A stretch of 64,000 nucleotides of DNA from Ignavibacteriota bacterium (GTDB lineage: Bacteria > Bacteroidota > Ignavibacteria > Ignavibacteriales > Melioribacteraceae): NCBI GenBank assembly GCA_013112585.1, contig JABFGH010000025.1, positions 1 through 64,000 of the forward strand. Reading direction: 5' to 3'. The notes beneath the pieces are model-generated. The model was not told the DNA's origin. It saw only the letters and a program-made list of their open reading frames with translations, and did no database searches. Shown one piece after another: positions 1-7,964 of this stretch (positions are counted from its first letter, which is position 1; each line of letters starts with the position of its first letter). A program made the translations under genes and the position numbers.

Positions 1-270
1 TGCAGCGCAGAGCGGTTTGGTAACTCCGCCTATACAGCGTTACCGATACTTCGTCCCGATTGCTTTTGGGATTGTATCATCTTTATTACAGCATGTCAAA
101 GAGCTTTTCTTTAACTTCACGGCACAAACGCAGAGACGCGGAGCCGCTAAGAGAAAACTTCTGCACAAAACATCCGGGATAATCATTCGTCCAATCACTA
201 TATTTGGTTAGTATAATTATCATCATTAAATTTTTAATAAAAGATTTTTTAAAATAAGGATAGATAAAAA
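1..270. other. non-coding left edge
   Basis: No gene can be supported here. The stretch holds a degenerate low-complexity segment around 120-150 (acgcagagacgcggag), of a kind often met between genes in environmental genomes, and an AT-rich leader before the lipoprotein gene at 271. An open frame at 17-211 runs through it but has no family resemblance and no usual start context. Confidence 0.5.
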
Positions 271-1002
271 ATGAAAAGAAACATTTTGACCGCTACCCTA
301 TTTTTATTTGCCGCCTTACTATTTATAAGCTGCGATACTGTTGATAATAACGAAACAATTCAAGGTACAGGAAATCTTGTAACCTTAGATCAAAACTTTA
401 GCGACTTCACAAATATTCAAACGGGCTTTGCATTTGAATCCACAATCAGGCGGGATACCGTTTACAAAGTGACTGTTACATTAGATGATAACATTGTTGA
501 TCATCTTAAAATATCAAAAGAAAGCAGCACACTTAAAATTTTGATGGATGAGAATCTTGACTACCACGATGTAACTTTAAAAGTTGATATTACTCTGCCC
601 GATGTGCAGAATATAAATCTCAGCGGTGCATCCGCATCTGTAATTTCCGGTTTCAGCTTTACACACGATCTAAAAATTATTTTAAGCGGAGCAAGTGCGG
701 TAAGCGGAACAATAAACACAGGCAATTTAACATTGGAATTGTCCGGTGCAAGCAATGTCTCCTTTACCGGTAATGGAACCAATTTATTTGTTGATGGCAG
801 CGGAGCAAGTGTTTTGAGTCTGGGCAATTTTAATTTGAGCGGAGATGCAACCTTAGTTTTAAGCGGGGCATCAGTTTCGACAATTAGAGTTAACGGCACA
901 TTAAATGCAACACTAAGCGGGGCTTCGGTTTTAAGGTATTATGGTGATCCGCAAATCGGCAGCATAAATACCACCGGCGGCTCCGTTGTAATTAAATTAT
1001 AA
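271..1002 (+). CDS. GIN-domain (DUF2807-type) lipoprotein
   Basis: A 243-residue exported lipoprotein. The first 20 residues are a hydrophobic signal peptide ending FISC, with Cys21 the likely lipidated residue. The rest matches the putative auto-transporter adhesin head GIN domain (DUF2807): an early IQTGFAF segment and then a short motif of the LSGAS type that recurs at least six times from about residue 115 to 220, as expected of a right-handed beta-helix with one motif per turn. Such proteins are common in Bacteroidota and their role is unproven; surface structure or adhesion is the usual guess. An AAGGA box lies about 10 bases before the ATG. The gene stands alone, with an AraC regulator 73 bases downstream. 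Confidence 0.8.
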   Translation: MKRNILTATLFLFAALLFISCDTVDNNETIQGTGNLVTLDQNFSDFTNIQTGFAFESTIRRDTVYKVTVTLDDNIVDHLKISKESSTLKILMDENLDYHDVTLKVDITLPDVQNINLSGASASVISGFSFTHDLKIILSGASAVSGTINTGNLTLELSGASNVSFTGNGTNLFVDGSGASVLSLGNFNLSGDATLVLSGASVSTIRVNGTLNATLSGASVLRYYGDPQIGSINTTGGSVVIKL

Positions 1003-1075
1003 ATTTAACTTTTTATGAATCTAAATTATTTATTCATAAATTTTATTTTTTCACTAAACTAAAATCATATCATAT

Positions 1076-2197
1076 ATGACTTCATCATTAGATATAATAG
1101 GGATATTAACTGCATTTATTTTTTTTATTGTAATAATAGTTCTTACTAAAAAAAAATCGCCCTATAATTCCGGAAATAAACTATTTGCACTCTTCCTTCT
1201 AATTAATTTAATTATTATAACTCTATCACTTCTTTACAGAAATCAATTATTAGTACCGCGGAATTTTCCCATATTTTATTTTTCAATCGCTTCATTATTT
1301 TTTCTATTTGGTCCTCTGCTCTATTTTTACTTTTTAAAAATTGTATCTCAAACTAGGCTAAAATCTTCAAAATTAATTGTTCATTTAATTCCGGCTATAA
1401 CAAGTGCACTAATTCTAACTGTTAGTTATTATATAAGAATAGAAGGATCAGTAGATAATTCAGCTACCCATTTATGGACAAATACTTCTTACCACATTTA
1501 TCTTGCATCAGTAAATATTCAAATATTGGTTTACTTAATTTTAACTATTAGAGCTGTACGCAGGTATTTCAACACTGCAAAGGATAATTTTTCCGAACTA
1601 ACAAAACTAAAAACCTCTTGGTATTTGTTAGTGCTATCTGTTTTTATAATTCATTGGCTATTGGATTTATTTACTTCATATTCAATAATTTGGTTTCGAC
1701 AATTTACTTCAACTTTAGAATTTCTATCAATTGCTGCGCTGTTAGTTTTTGCCGTAATAATTATTTACAGGGGGTTACAAAGTGAATCAATATTTTTTAA
1801 GCTTGATGAAAAAGAAAAATACTCAAATTCAGCCATTACCGAATTACAAAAAAATGAGTATGTAGAACGAATTAATGAATTCATGAAAAATGAAAAGCCA
1901 TACCTTTCACCCGGACTAACATTAAATGAACTGGCTGAATTAATTGAAATCCAACCCAAGTATTTGTCACAAATTATTAATGAATCCTTCAAGCTAAACT
2001 TTTTTGATTTTATAAATAGTTATAGAATTGATGAAGCAAAAAGCAAATTAGAACAAATGAATGGAAATAATGGTCATAAAACAATATTAGAACTTTTATA
2101 TGAAGTCGGGTTCAATTCTAAATCTGCATTTAACAGGGCATTTAAAAAGCAGCTCGGACTCACACCAACAGAATTTAGAAAAACACTTATTACATAA
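1076..2197 (+). CDS. membrane-anchored AraC-family transcriptional regulator
   Basis: A 373-residue regulator. The N-terminal 240 residues contain about seven hydrophobic segments, and the C-terminal 110 residues form an AraC/XylS DNA-binding domain with two helix-turn-helix units (LTLNELAELIEIQPKYLSQ, then LLYEVGFNSKSAFNRAFKKQ, and the end LTPTEFRK). The 7TM-plus-AraC layout is common in Bacteroidota and implies sensing in or at the membrane, with the ligand unknown. A paralogue with the same layout is at 18447-19571. The ATG at 1076 has no clear ribosome binding site, as is usual in this lineage. Its target cannot be read from the sequence; the neighbouring GIN lipoprotein and kelch protein are candidates by position only. 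Confidence 0.85.
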   Translation: MTSSLDIIGILTAFIFFIVIIVLTKKKSPYNSGNKLFALFLLINLIIITLSLLYRNQLLVPRNFPIFYFSIASLFFLFGPLLYFYFLKIVSQTRLKSSKLIVHLIPAITSALILTVSYYIRIEGSVDNSATHLWTNTSYHIYLASVNIQILVYLILTIRAVRRYFNTAKDNFSELTKLKTSWYLLVLSVFIIHWLLDLFTSYSIIWFRQFTSTLEFLSIAALLVFAVIIIYRGLQSESIFFKLDEKEKYSNSAITELQKNEYVERINEFMKNEKPYLSPGLTLNELAELIEIQPKYLSQIINESFKLNFFDFINSYRIDEAKSKLEQMNGNNGHKTILELLYEVGFNSKSAFNRAFKKQLGLTPTEFRKTLIT

Positions 2198-2348
2198 TAG
2201 TTATTACCGCGAAAAAGCTTCCTCAAGCAAAATTCAAAAAATATTTTGAACAAAAGCGTGCCACTTCTTGAAAAGTGACGATTAACCTCTTGTATCAAAC
2301 TATATTTGCCCTCATATTTTTCAAATTAAACCTTTGGGGGAACAAATT

Positions 2349-3722
2349 ATGAGAAAGTCACTTTTTACAATCCTTTATTTTTGTTTATCAATCACATGTT
2401 TTTCACAATGGACAACTCACAATCTGGGAGTTGCACGCAGTTTAGCCGCAAGCACATCAAATGGATCAAAAATTTTTATCGGCGGAGGTGCAGCATACAA
2501 CAGAACGCAGGAACAAACAGTTGTAGATATTTATGATGTTGATTCAGACACCTGGTCAAGTGCGGCACTTTCACAGGGTAGGTTTGCACTGGCTGCGGCT
2601 TCCACATCTAACAAGGTAATTTTTGCGGGCGGAGTAAGCAATATGACACAATTTGCAACATCCAACAGAATAGACATTTATGACACAGTTACCGACACCT
2701 GGTCAACCGGTTCCCTTTCTGAAAGCAGAGGCGCAGTAATTGGCACAAGTGATGGGAATAAAGCTTTAATTATTGGGGGTTTCAAAAGTTTTGTAACGGG
2801 AACTCCATCATCGGCAGTAGATATTTACGATGAAGGTGCAGATAGCTGGACGACAAAAAACCTTACCGTTGCACGCGGATATTTAGCTGCCGCTACAATT
2901 GGCAGTAAGGCATACATTGCCGGCGGAATAACAGGCGCCGGAGGAAGCCCGCTTACTGCTTTGGTTGAAATTTATAACTATGACACTGATACATGGACTT
3001 ATGATTCTTTATCCGTTGCAAGGGGCGGATTAGCTGTCGGGGCTGTGGGGACCAAAGTAATTTTTGCAGGCGGACACGATATAAATAACACCGCAATGGA
3101 TATAGTTGATATTTACGATACATCAACCGACACCTGGACAACATTTTCACTGACGGAAGCAAGAGGAGAATTAACAGCTGTAACTTTAGGAAGCAAAATT
3201 TATTTTGCCGGCGGATACAGCAATTATAGCAGCAACACTATGTCCGATAGAGTTGATATTTATGATGATGTTTCCGGCACATGGTCAACTGCAGCATTGT
3301 CTCAGGCTCGTTCCGAATTATGCTCAGCATCTGCAGGCAATAAACTCTTAATTTCAGTAGGCGGTTCTTACGGATCAACACAGCAATTTAACAATGTTGA
3401 TATTTATACCGATACACCAACGGGAATAAAAGGAGAAGGCAGCCTGCCGCAAAAAATAAAATTGCTGAACAATTATCCAAATCCATTTAACCCCAAAACA
3501 AATATTAAATTTACCATTCCAGTGGGTAACGGAAATGTCCGTTCCTTACTTCAGATATTTGATGCACTCGGTAATGAAATCGCAATCCTCGTCGATGAAC
3601 AAAAATCACCGGGAAGCTACAAATATGAATTTGACGGTGAGAATATTTCAAGCGGTGTTTATTATTATCAATTGCAATCCGGTACATATTCTGAAACGAA
3701 AAAAATGTTACTGCTGAAATAA
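2349..3722 (+). CDS. secreted kelch-repeat protein with T9SS type A sorting domain
   Basis: About 457 residues, starting at the ATG at 2349; a TTG five codons upstream is in frame, but the ATG begins a clean signal peptide (MRKSLFTILYFCLSITCFSQ). Six to seven kelch units follow, each with VDIYD, a TW pair and a FAGG or IGG glycine pair, predicting a beta-propeller. The last 80 residues are a type IX sorting domain: LLNNYPNPFNPKTNIKF followed by an Ig-like fold and the terminal KKMLLLK. The protein is therefore expected to cross the outer membrane through the SprA translocon encoded at 35302-42162 and to be anchored at the surface or released. Its ligand is unknown. A hairpin with a U-run lies about 140 bases after the stop. 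Confidence 0.9.
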   Translation: MRKSLFTILYFCLSITCFSQWTTHNLGVARSLAASTSNGSKIFIGGGAAYNRTQEQTVVDIYDVDSDTWSSAALSQGRFALAAASTSNKVIFAGGVSNMTQFATSNRIDIYDTVTDTWSTGSLSESRGAVIGTSDGNKALIIGGFKSFVTGTPSSAVDIYDEGADSWTTKNLTVARGYLAAATIGSKAYIAGGITGAGGSPLTALVEIYNYDTDTWTYDSLSVARGGLAVGAVGTKVIFAGGHDINNTAMDIVDIYDTSTDTWTTFSLTEARGELTAVTLGSKIYFAGGYSNYSSNTMSDRVDIYDDVSGTWSTAALSQARSELCSASAGNKLLISVGGSYGSTQQFNNVDIYTDTPTGIKGEGSLPQKIKLLNNYPNPFNPKTNIKFTIPVGNGNVRSLLQIFDALGNEIAILVDEQKSPGSYKYEFDGENISSGVYYYQLQSGTYSETKKMLLLK

Positions 3723-3780
3723 TTTGCTCAAGTAGAAGTAGAGAAGTTTAGGAGTTTAGAAGGTTGAAAGGCGAAGCGAT

Positions 3781-3834
3781 AATCGTTAATCGTATAATCG
3801 TTAATCGAAAATTTTTAATCAGTAATCGTTAATC
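3781..3834. repeat. three copies of AATCGTTAATC
   Basis: Exact 11-mers AATCGTTAATC occur at 3781-3791, 3796-3806 and 3824-3834, with near-copies between them. They form a short irregular direct-repeat cluster in non-coding DNA. No function is known to me; replication slippage or a local protein-binding cluster are both possible. Confidence 0.7.
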
Positions 3835-3864
3835 ATTATTTGTTTCATTTTGATATGTAATCAG

Positions 3865-3921
3865 ATGCTGCAAGTCCGGTATTTACACCGGTTAAATGAA
3901 CTGCTTGTAGCATGTTTTTTT
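3865..3921 (+). terminator. branched hairpin with U-run (terminator or small RNA 3' end)
   Basis: An outer stem pairs ATGCTGCAAG (3865-3874) with CTTGTAGCAT (3904-3913), with one G-U pair. Inside it TCCGGT and ACCGGT form a second stem around ATTTAC. The outer stem is followed by G and seven T residues. This is a good intrinsic terminator signature on the + strand. It is about 140 bases past the kelch gene stop, which is rather far, so it may instead end an unannotated small RNA. Confidence 0.55.
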
Positions 3922-4586
3922 CTTTGGCTCCCCTGCTCAAAATCTCCTTTGCATTAAATACCTATTTAACTTATTTTTAATTGTTCTTTGATTGGGTTAT
4001 AAATTAGTTCAACATGTTATTAATAACCGGAGAAATAATTGTATAGAGGCACCAACGGCAAACAGACTTACTTTATTCTTCTTCCTTCATTTAATTGTTT
4101 CACTAGTTCGATTATTTTTATAAAATTGAGAAAGATTTGAAATTACTTACTCAAATAAATGATCAAATGCGCACATCGGTAAAAACAATAAAACCTTTTA
4201 GATGGAAATATCCCAAATGTAGAAGTATACTTGACCGTAGATCAGGATCAATCTCTGCATTAATTATTAATAAAAATGCTCTATCAATAAATAATAATAT
4301 GCACTACATAAACAACAAATCTAAATTTATTTGGTGTGGGAAAAATTTATGAGGATCTTTTTTCACAGCCTCGTATTATTAGATTATATTAATAAAACAA
4401 AAACTAAATTAAATCCCCATAGAATTAGAGTGGGTGGTTTCGCATTTATCCGCCGTGGCGGACAACAAAATTTTACCTGTAAATGAAAATTGTATCATCA
4501 CCACTAATATTTTTTTGATCATTTCCAGATTTATCCACCTTTTTCTTGGTGGATAAAATTCTTTAAAGTTGGCTGGATATTAAATT

Positions 4587-5792
4587 ATGGATGAAAGAAA
4601 CATACTTTTTAATAACAAGTCTTTTTTTGATGTCAGAAGAAATTATCAATCTCAACTAAATGAAGAAATAAAAAGCTTTAAACGAGATTATTTATTAAGT
4701 GTCAACACAAATGATGTCATCGATTATTTGGTGAAAAAGTATTGCTTTGAACCAATATCTCTTTTGGAGGACAAAATAGAAGTTGTCAAACAAGGCGAAA
4801 AAGATGTTGTAGATAGAAGTTGGGGTGAACCGATTACAATAAGAGCGAACTATTATATTTTTGCAGTTCCTTTTACGGGGCATAGTGAGTTGTTTCTATA
4901 CCAGCCTTCTACTTTTAATTATAATCCCCCACGTGCTGAAATTAGAAACAGCGAATTAATCCTTTCAATTCAACAGAATGAAAATAACCCTGAGGAAATA
5001 AAAACTAATTTAAGCAGCCAACTTGGGAGTATTAAAACTTACCTTGCCTGGATTAATGCGGACGCTCTTCAATATAATAGCCAAATAAAGGCTTCAATTA
5101 CCCAGTCTGTAAGTTCGCGTAAAGCTAAATTATTGGAAGATCAAAAAACTCTTTCTTCTTTAGGTTTTCCTTTACGCGAAAGAAAAGATTCAATGCCAAC
5201 ATATATTAGTGACGTTAAAAGGAAAATAAATATTCAACCACCTGTCGCAAATAACAAACCTTATCAACCAGAACCAGAACTTGAGTTGAAAGAATATGAA
5301 GCAATATTAAAAACTCTCAAAAACATGATTGTTGTTATGGAAAGAAGCCCTAAGGCATTTGCTAATATGGATGAAGAAACTCTTAGAACACACTTTTTAG
5401 TCCAATTGAATGCAATGTATGAGGGAAGTGCTACTGGTGAAACATTTAACTACGAAGGGAAGACAGATATTTTGATTCGAGTTAATGGCAAAAATATATT
5501 TATTGCAGAATGCAAATTTTGGAAAGGTCCAAAAACAATAACTGAAACAATAACCCAATTGTTAGGCTATTTGTCGTGGAGAGATACTAAAACATCGATA
5601 TTAATTTTCAATAGGAATAAAGATACGACGAATGTTATTTCGCAAATACCAGATTTAATAAAAGGTCATTCAAATTATAAAAAAGACTTTCAGAAAATAA
5701 GTGAAACAGATTTTAGATTTATTCTAAAAAGTAAAGACGATGCTGAAAGAGAACTTATAAATACACTTATGGTTTTTGATATTCCTAAATAA
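4587..5792 (+). CDS. PD-(D/E)XK nuclease-like protein (cassette 1 cargo)
   Basis: A 401-residue protein of no family I can name. The N-terminal 220 residues are unassigned and rich in charged residues. The C-terminal third, from about residue 245, has a helix with an RTHFLVQLN segment, then TDILIRVNGKNIFIAECKFW, which fits the PD-(D/E)XK core (Asp, then Glu-x-Lys on the next strand), then a conserved-looking Q-L-LGYLSWR helix and a strand ILIFNRN. This fold is that of many restriction and defence nucleases; a catalytic role is inferred from those residues. The gene starts 18 bases inside cassette 1 and ends 3 bases before its R'' box, so it fills the cassette almost exactly. Confidence 0.6.
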   Translation: MDERNILFNNKSFFDVRRNYQSQLNEEIKSFKRDYLLSVNTNDVIDYLVKKYCFEPISLLEDKIEVVKQGEKDVVDRSWGEPITIRANYYIFAVPFTGHSELFLYQPSTFNYNPPRAEIRNSELILSIQQNENNPEEIKTNLSSQLGSIKTYLAWINADALQYNSQIKASITQSVSSRKAKLLEDQKTLSSLGFPLRERKDSMPTYISDVKRKINIQPPVANNKPYQPEPELELKEYEAILKTLKNMIVVMERSPKAFANMDEETLRTHFLVQLNAMYEGSATGETFNYEGKTDILIRVNGKNIFIAECKFWKGPKTITETITQLLGYLSWRDTKTSILIFNRNKDTTNVISQIPDLIKGHSNYKKDFQKISETDFRFILKSKDDAERELINTLMVFDIPK

Positions 5793-5795
5793 ATG

Positions 5796-6020
5796 TCCAG
5801 CTAACAAGCCGCTCAAGACCGACCGCCGAAACGGTTTGAGTTAAGTGCAATTTTAGAGTTTACGTTTTTCGTTCGGCATTTTGTTCTAAGGAATTTGTAA
5901 ATGTAAGTTAGGTCGCCGCCAGTTCGGTGGAATTTACTGGCGGCTACAAATTATAAACATTCGTTGTTTGTTAAGCATTGCTGTTCTGGGCGGCGGCTTA
6001 ACGGCAACACCGTTATGTGC
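5796..6020 (+). other. attC-like recombination site 1
   Basis: The left arm has R'' GCTAACAA and an L'' box CAAGACCGACCGCC. The right arm ends GGCGGCGGCTTAACGG, then CCGTTATGTGC. The inverse complement of the right arm (TTAAGCCGCCGCC) matches the left arm if two A residues in the left arm are left unpaired, which is the extrahelical-base pattern of attC sites. The middle has GTTCGGCA (5871-5878), a 9-bp hairpin GCCGCCAGT/ACTGGCGGC (5915-5944), AATTATAAA (5949-5957) and GCATT (5975-5979). At 225 bases it is longer than the usual attC. Confidence 0.7.
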
Positions 6021-6052
6021 TAAAATATTTTTGATATAATTATAGGAATATA

Positions 6053-6865
6053 ATGCCTAGAGATACTATAAAAAGGATTTTTAAGGAAGGAGAGATTGAA
6101 AGAATTTCAAAGATTATTGGGGATACCGGGAATGGCTTAACCGGGACTGAGATAGGTCATACATTACGGAGTTCTGGAATAGCAGATACTGATCCTGGTA
6201 TTACAAAGTGGCAAAGACTATATAATGCACTAGCTAAGGCGCATAATGATAGAGGATCTGGGAATCATATTCTTGGATATATCGCTAAAGCATTCGAACC
6301 TGCAAAATGGGCTGGAGAAATTGATAGGTATAATGGAATAATAGCTGATTTAAATGTAATTCTTGCTTTTCACGGGCTTGAGTTTAGAGATGATGGTAAA
6401 TTTCATAAGATTACACAAGTAGATAATTTAACAGATGCTGAAAAAAGGGCTCGAAAACTTCACCGTATCTTAGAAGAACGAGCGTTACACCAAAAAGTAT
6501 TTGAATACTGTAATGCTGAGCTTCTGGAAAATAATTATTTCCATGCAGTTCTTGAAGCTTCAAAAGGTGTTGCTGATATGATACGGAATAAATCAGATTT
6601 AACTTTTGACGGCGCTGAACTTGTAGATGCAGCTTTTGGTGGAAATGATCCTGTACTTAAAATAAATTCTTATATAAGTGAAACGGAAAAATCAGAACAG
6701 AGAGGATTTACAAATTTGTTGAAAGGTCTTTTTGGTACTTTTAGAAATCCAACTGCGCACGCATTAAGGATTGAATGGAATATGAGTGAGATAGATGCGC
6801 TCGATTTATTCAGCTTAGTTTCTTATGCTTTTAGACGAATAGATTCTTCTTCCAAACGAACATGA
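6053..6865 (+). CDS. TIGR02391 (Ymh-type) protein with HEPN-like R-x4-H motif
   Basis: A 270-residue protein, first gene of cassette 2. The C-terminal half (about 130-270) looks like the TIGR02391 family: LHQKVFEYCNAELL, NYFHAVLEASKGVADMIR, a glycine-rich middle, and GLFGTFRNPTAHA near residue 240. RNPTAH fits the R-x4-H active-site motif of HEPN-domain RNases, so a toxin or abortive-infection RNase activity is an inference from that motif. The N-terminal 125 residues (with GLTGTEIGHTLRSSGI) may be a winged-helix-like or regulatory part. The small gene 18 bases downstream shares the cassette and could be a partner. Family members occur on phages, plasmids and other mobile DNA. Confidence 0.75.
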   Translation: MPRDTIKRIFKEGEIERISKIIGDTGNGLTGTEIGHTLRSSGIADTDPGITKWQRLYNALAKAHNDRGSGNHILGYIAKAFEPAKWAGEIDRYNGIIADLNVILAFHGLEFRDDGKFHKITQVDNLTDAEKRARKLHRILEERALHQKVFEYCNAELLENNYFHAVLEASKGVADMIRNKSDLTFDGAELVDAAFGGNDPVLKINSYISETEKSEQRGFTNLLKGLFGTFRNPTAHALRIEWNMSEIDALDLFSLVSYAFRRIDSSSKRT

Positions 6866-6883
6866 TTTATTGATGAATTTAGA

Positions 6884-7264
6884 ATGATAGATAGATTATC
6901 TAACTATATTATTAGGGCTTATAAAAAGCGAGACGGAAAGATTTCCTTTCATTTAAGATCACATCTATTTGTCAAATCTAATTCCTCATTTAGTGTTTCC
7001 CATTATTTAAATCCTTTTGAAGTGTATTTTATATTACCTTCTGGTGAAAAGATTATTTTCGATGATAGATCTGTCACAGTAAATTCTTTTTGTAAGTATG
7101 ATGGAGAATTTTTAATCAACGATATTCATTTAAAAACGGTCACCAATCTAACAAATATTAAAGACTGCCTTGTTGATCTATACATTCAGTATGGATTCTT
7201 TCATCATCCTTGCTTAGATCTAGATTTATATAAAAGTAAAGCTCTGGTTCGCTGGATGTATTAA
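6884..7264 (+). CDS. unknown small protein, second gene of cassette 2
   Basis: A 126-residue protein I do not recognise. It has no signal peptide or membrane segment and looks like a mixed alpha/beta soluble protein, with strands such as EVYFILPSGEKIIF, a run of aromatic residues (QYGFFHHP) and a C-terminal RWMY. The ATG at 6884 follows the HEPN-like gene by 18 bases, and the pair sits alone between two attC sites, so they move together. That arrangement invites the idea of an antidote or accessory factor for the HEPN protein, which is speculation from position only. Confidence 0.6.
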   Translation: MIDRLSNYIIRAYKKRDGKISFHLRSHLFVKSNSSFSVSHYLNPFEVYFILPSGEKIIFDDRSVTVNSFCKYDGEFLINDIHLKTVTNLTNIKDCLVDLYIQYGFFHHPCLDLDLYKSKALVRWMY

Positions 7265-7295
7265 TAGAAATTGATTTCAGTACAATATCAAAAAC

Positions 7296-7525
7296 GCACA
7301 TAACCCGCAAATCAACACTGACGCCGCAATGTAAGCGGCATCAGTGTCGTTCTTAAGTTTTGCGAAATAAATAATATTGCTGTTCGGCAGTAGTGAAATA
7401 AACTAAATTGTTGCAACCGGCGATCAGGTCGAAAGTTAATCACCAGTTGCTAATTATAAAAGGGTGTGCAATAATTCGGCATTCCAGTGTTGGGGCGCCG
7501 GCTAGTTGCCACGTCGTTATACAAC
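7296..7525 (+). other. attC-like recombination site 2
   Basis: The left arm is GCACATAAC (7296-7304) with CAACACTGACGCC. The right arm has GGGGCGCCGGCTAGTTG and then GTCGTTATACAAC. The arms pair less cleanly than in site 1, but the internal layout is the same: GTTCGGCA (7382-7389), an 8-bp stem GCAACCGG/CCAGTTGC with one mismatch (7413-7450), AATTATAAA (7452-7460) and GCATT (7479-7483). The distance from GCATT to the crossover G is 33 bases in both sites, which shows common descent. Total length is 230 bases. Confidence 0.65.
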
Positions 7526-7535
7526 ATAAAAGATT

Positions 7536-7922
7536 ATGAAAATAAGTGACCTACAAAATTATTTTAATAGTCGAAAAGAAGAGTTTTCACTTTCTTATAA
7601 ATTTGGTGCACCAATAGGCAAAGATGAAATAAGTAATGTGGAAGAGAAATTTGAGATATTATTTCCAGAACAAGTAAGAGAATTTTATACAAATTATAAT
7701 GGAATGAAAGTTCAAGAACCAGCCTTTGAGATTTACTCATTAAATAAATTAAGAATATTAGATAATTATCTGATTTTCGCTAAATTCAATAATGAACATG
7801 AAGTCGCATTTGATATAAGTAAAATAAATCAAGCTGATCAATGGAATATCATGAATATTGAGAATGGTTATTGTGTTACATTAACCATGGCAAGTTTTTG
7901 GAGTAATAAAATTCCAGCATAG
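7536..7922 (+). CDS. SMI1/KNR4 (SUKH) family protein, cut short by an amber codon
   Basis: A 128-residue SUKH-domain protein; this superfamily contains many immunity proteins of contact-dependent toxin systems. Visible family features are ISNVEEKFEILFPEQVREFY (helix and strand after the N-terminal helix), NYNGMKV, and the later FAKFNNEHEVAFDI and ASFW segments. The TAG at 7920-7922 falls where a Trp (TGG) would be expected. Reading on in frame gives 13 more residues (VIKERTIWDKEIF) and a TAA at 7962-7964, directly before the R'' box at 7965. So the original gene probably ran to 7964 and a point mutation removed the last helix. TAG is used as an ordinary stop in this genome (for example at 25325-25327), so readthrough is unlikely. 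No toxin gene is adjacent. Confidence 0.75.
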   Translation: MKISDLQNYFNSRKEEFSLSYKFGAPIGKDEISNVEEKFEILFPEQVREFYTNYNGMKVQEPAFEIYSLNKLRILDNYLIFAKFNNEHEVAFDISKINQADQWNIMNIENGYCVTLTMASFWSNKIPA

Positions 7923-7964
7923 GTAATTAAAGAAAGAACAATTTGGGATAAGGAAATATTCTAA

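Larger units (their letters stand above)
3723..4567. other. long intergenic region left of the cassette array
   Basis: About 845 bases without a supportable gene. It contains three copies of an 11-mer (3781-3834), a branched hairpin followed by seven T residues (3865-3921), a perfect TCCGCC/GGCGGA inverted repeat at 4449-4462, and a 10-bp stem TTTATCCACC/GGTGGATAAA at 4530-4557 that ends 11 bases before the first cassette boundary. No integrase gene is present here, although an integron integrase would be expected on this side. A 71-codon frame at 4137-4352 has no recognisable features and I do not call it. Confidence 0.6.

Noticed and set aside
17-211. 64-codon open frame at the left edge
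   Set aside because: It crosses a degenerate non-coding repeat (acgcagagacgcggag), and the product has no family resemblance.
4137-4352. 71-codon open frame in the long intergenic region
   Set aside because: TTG start without context, Asn/Lys-rich low-complexity product, no recognisable feature.
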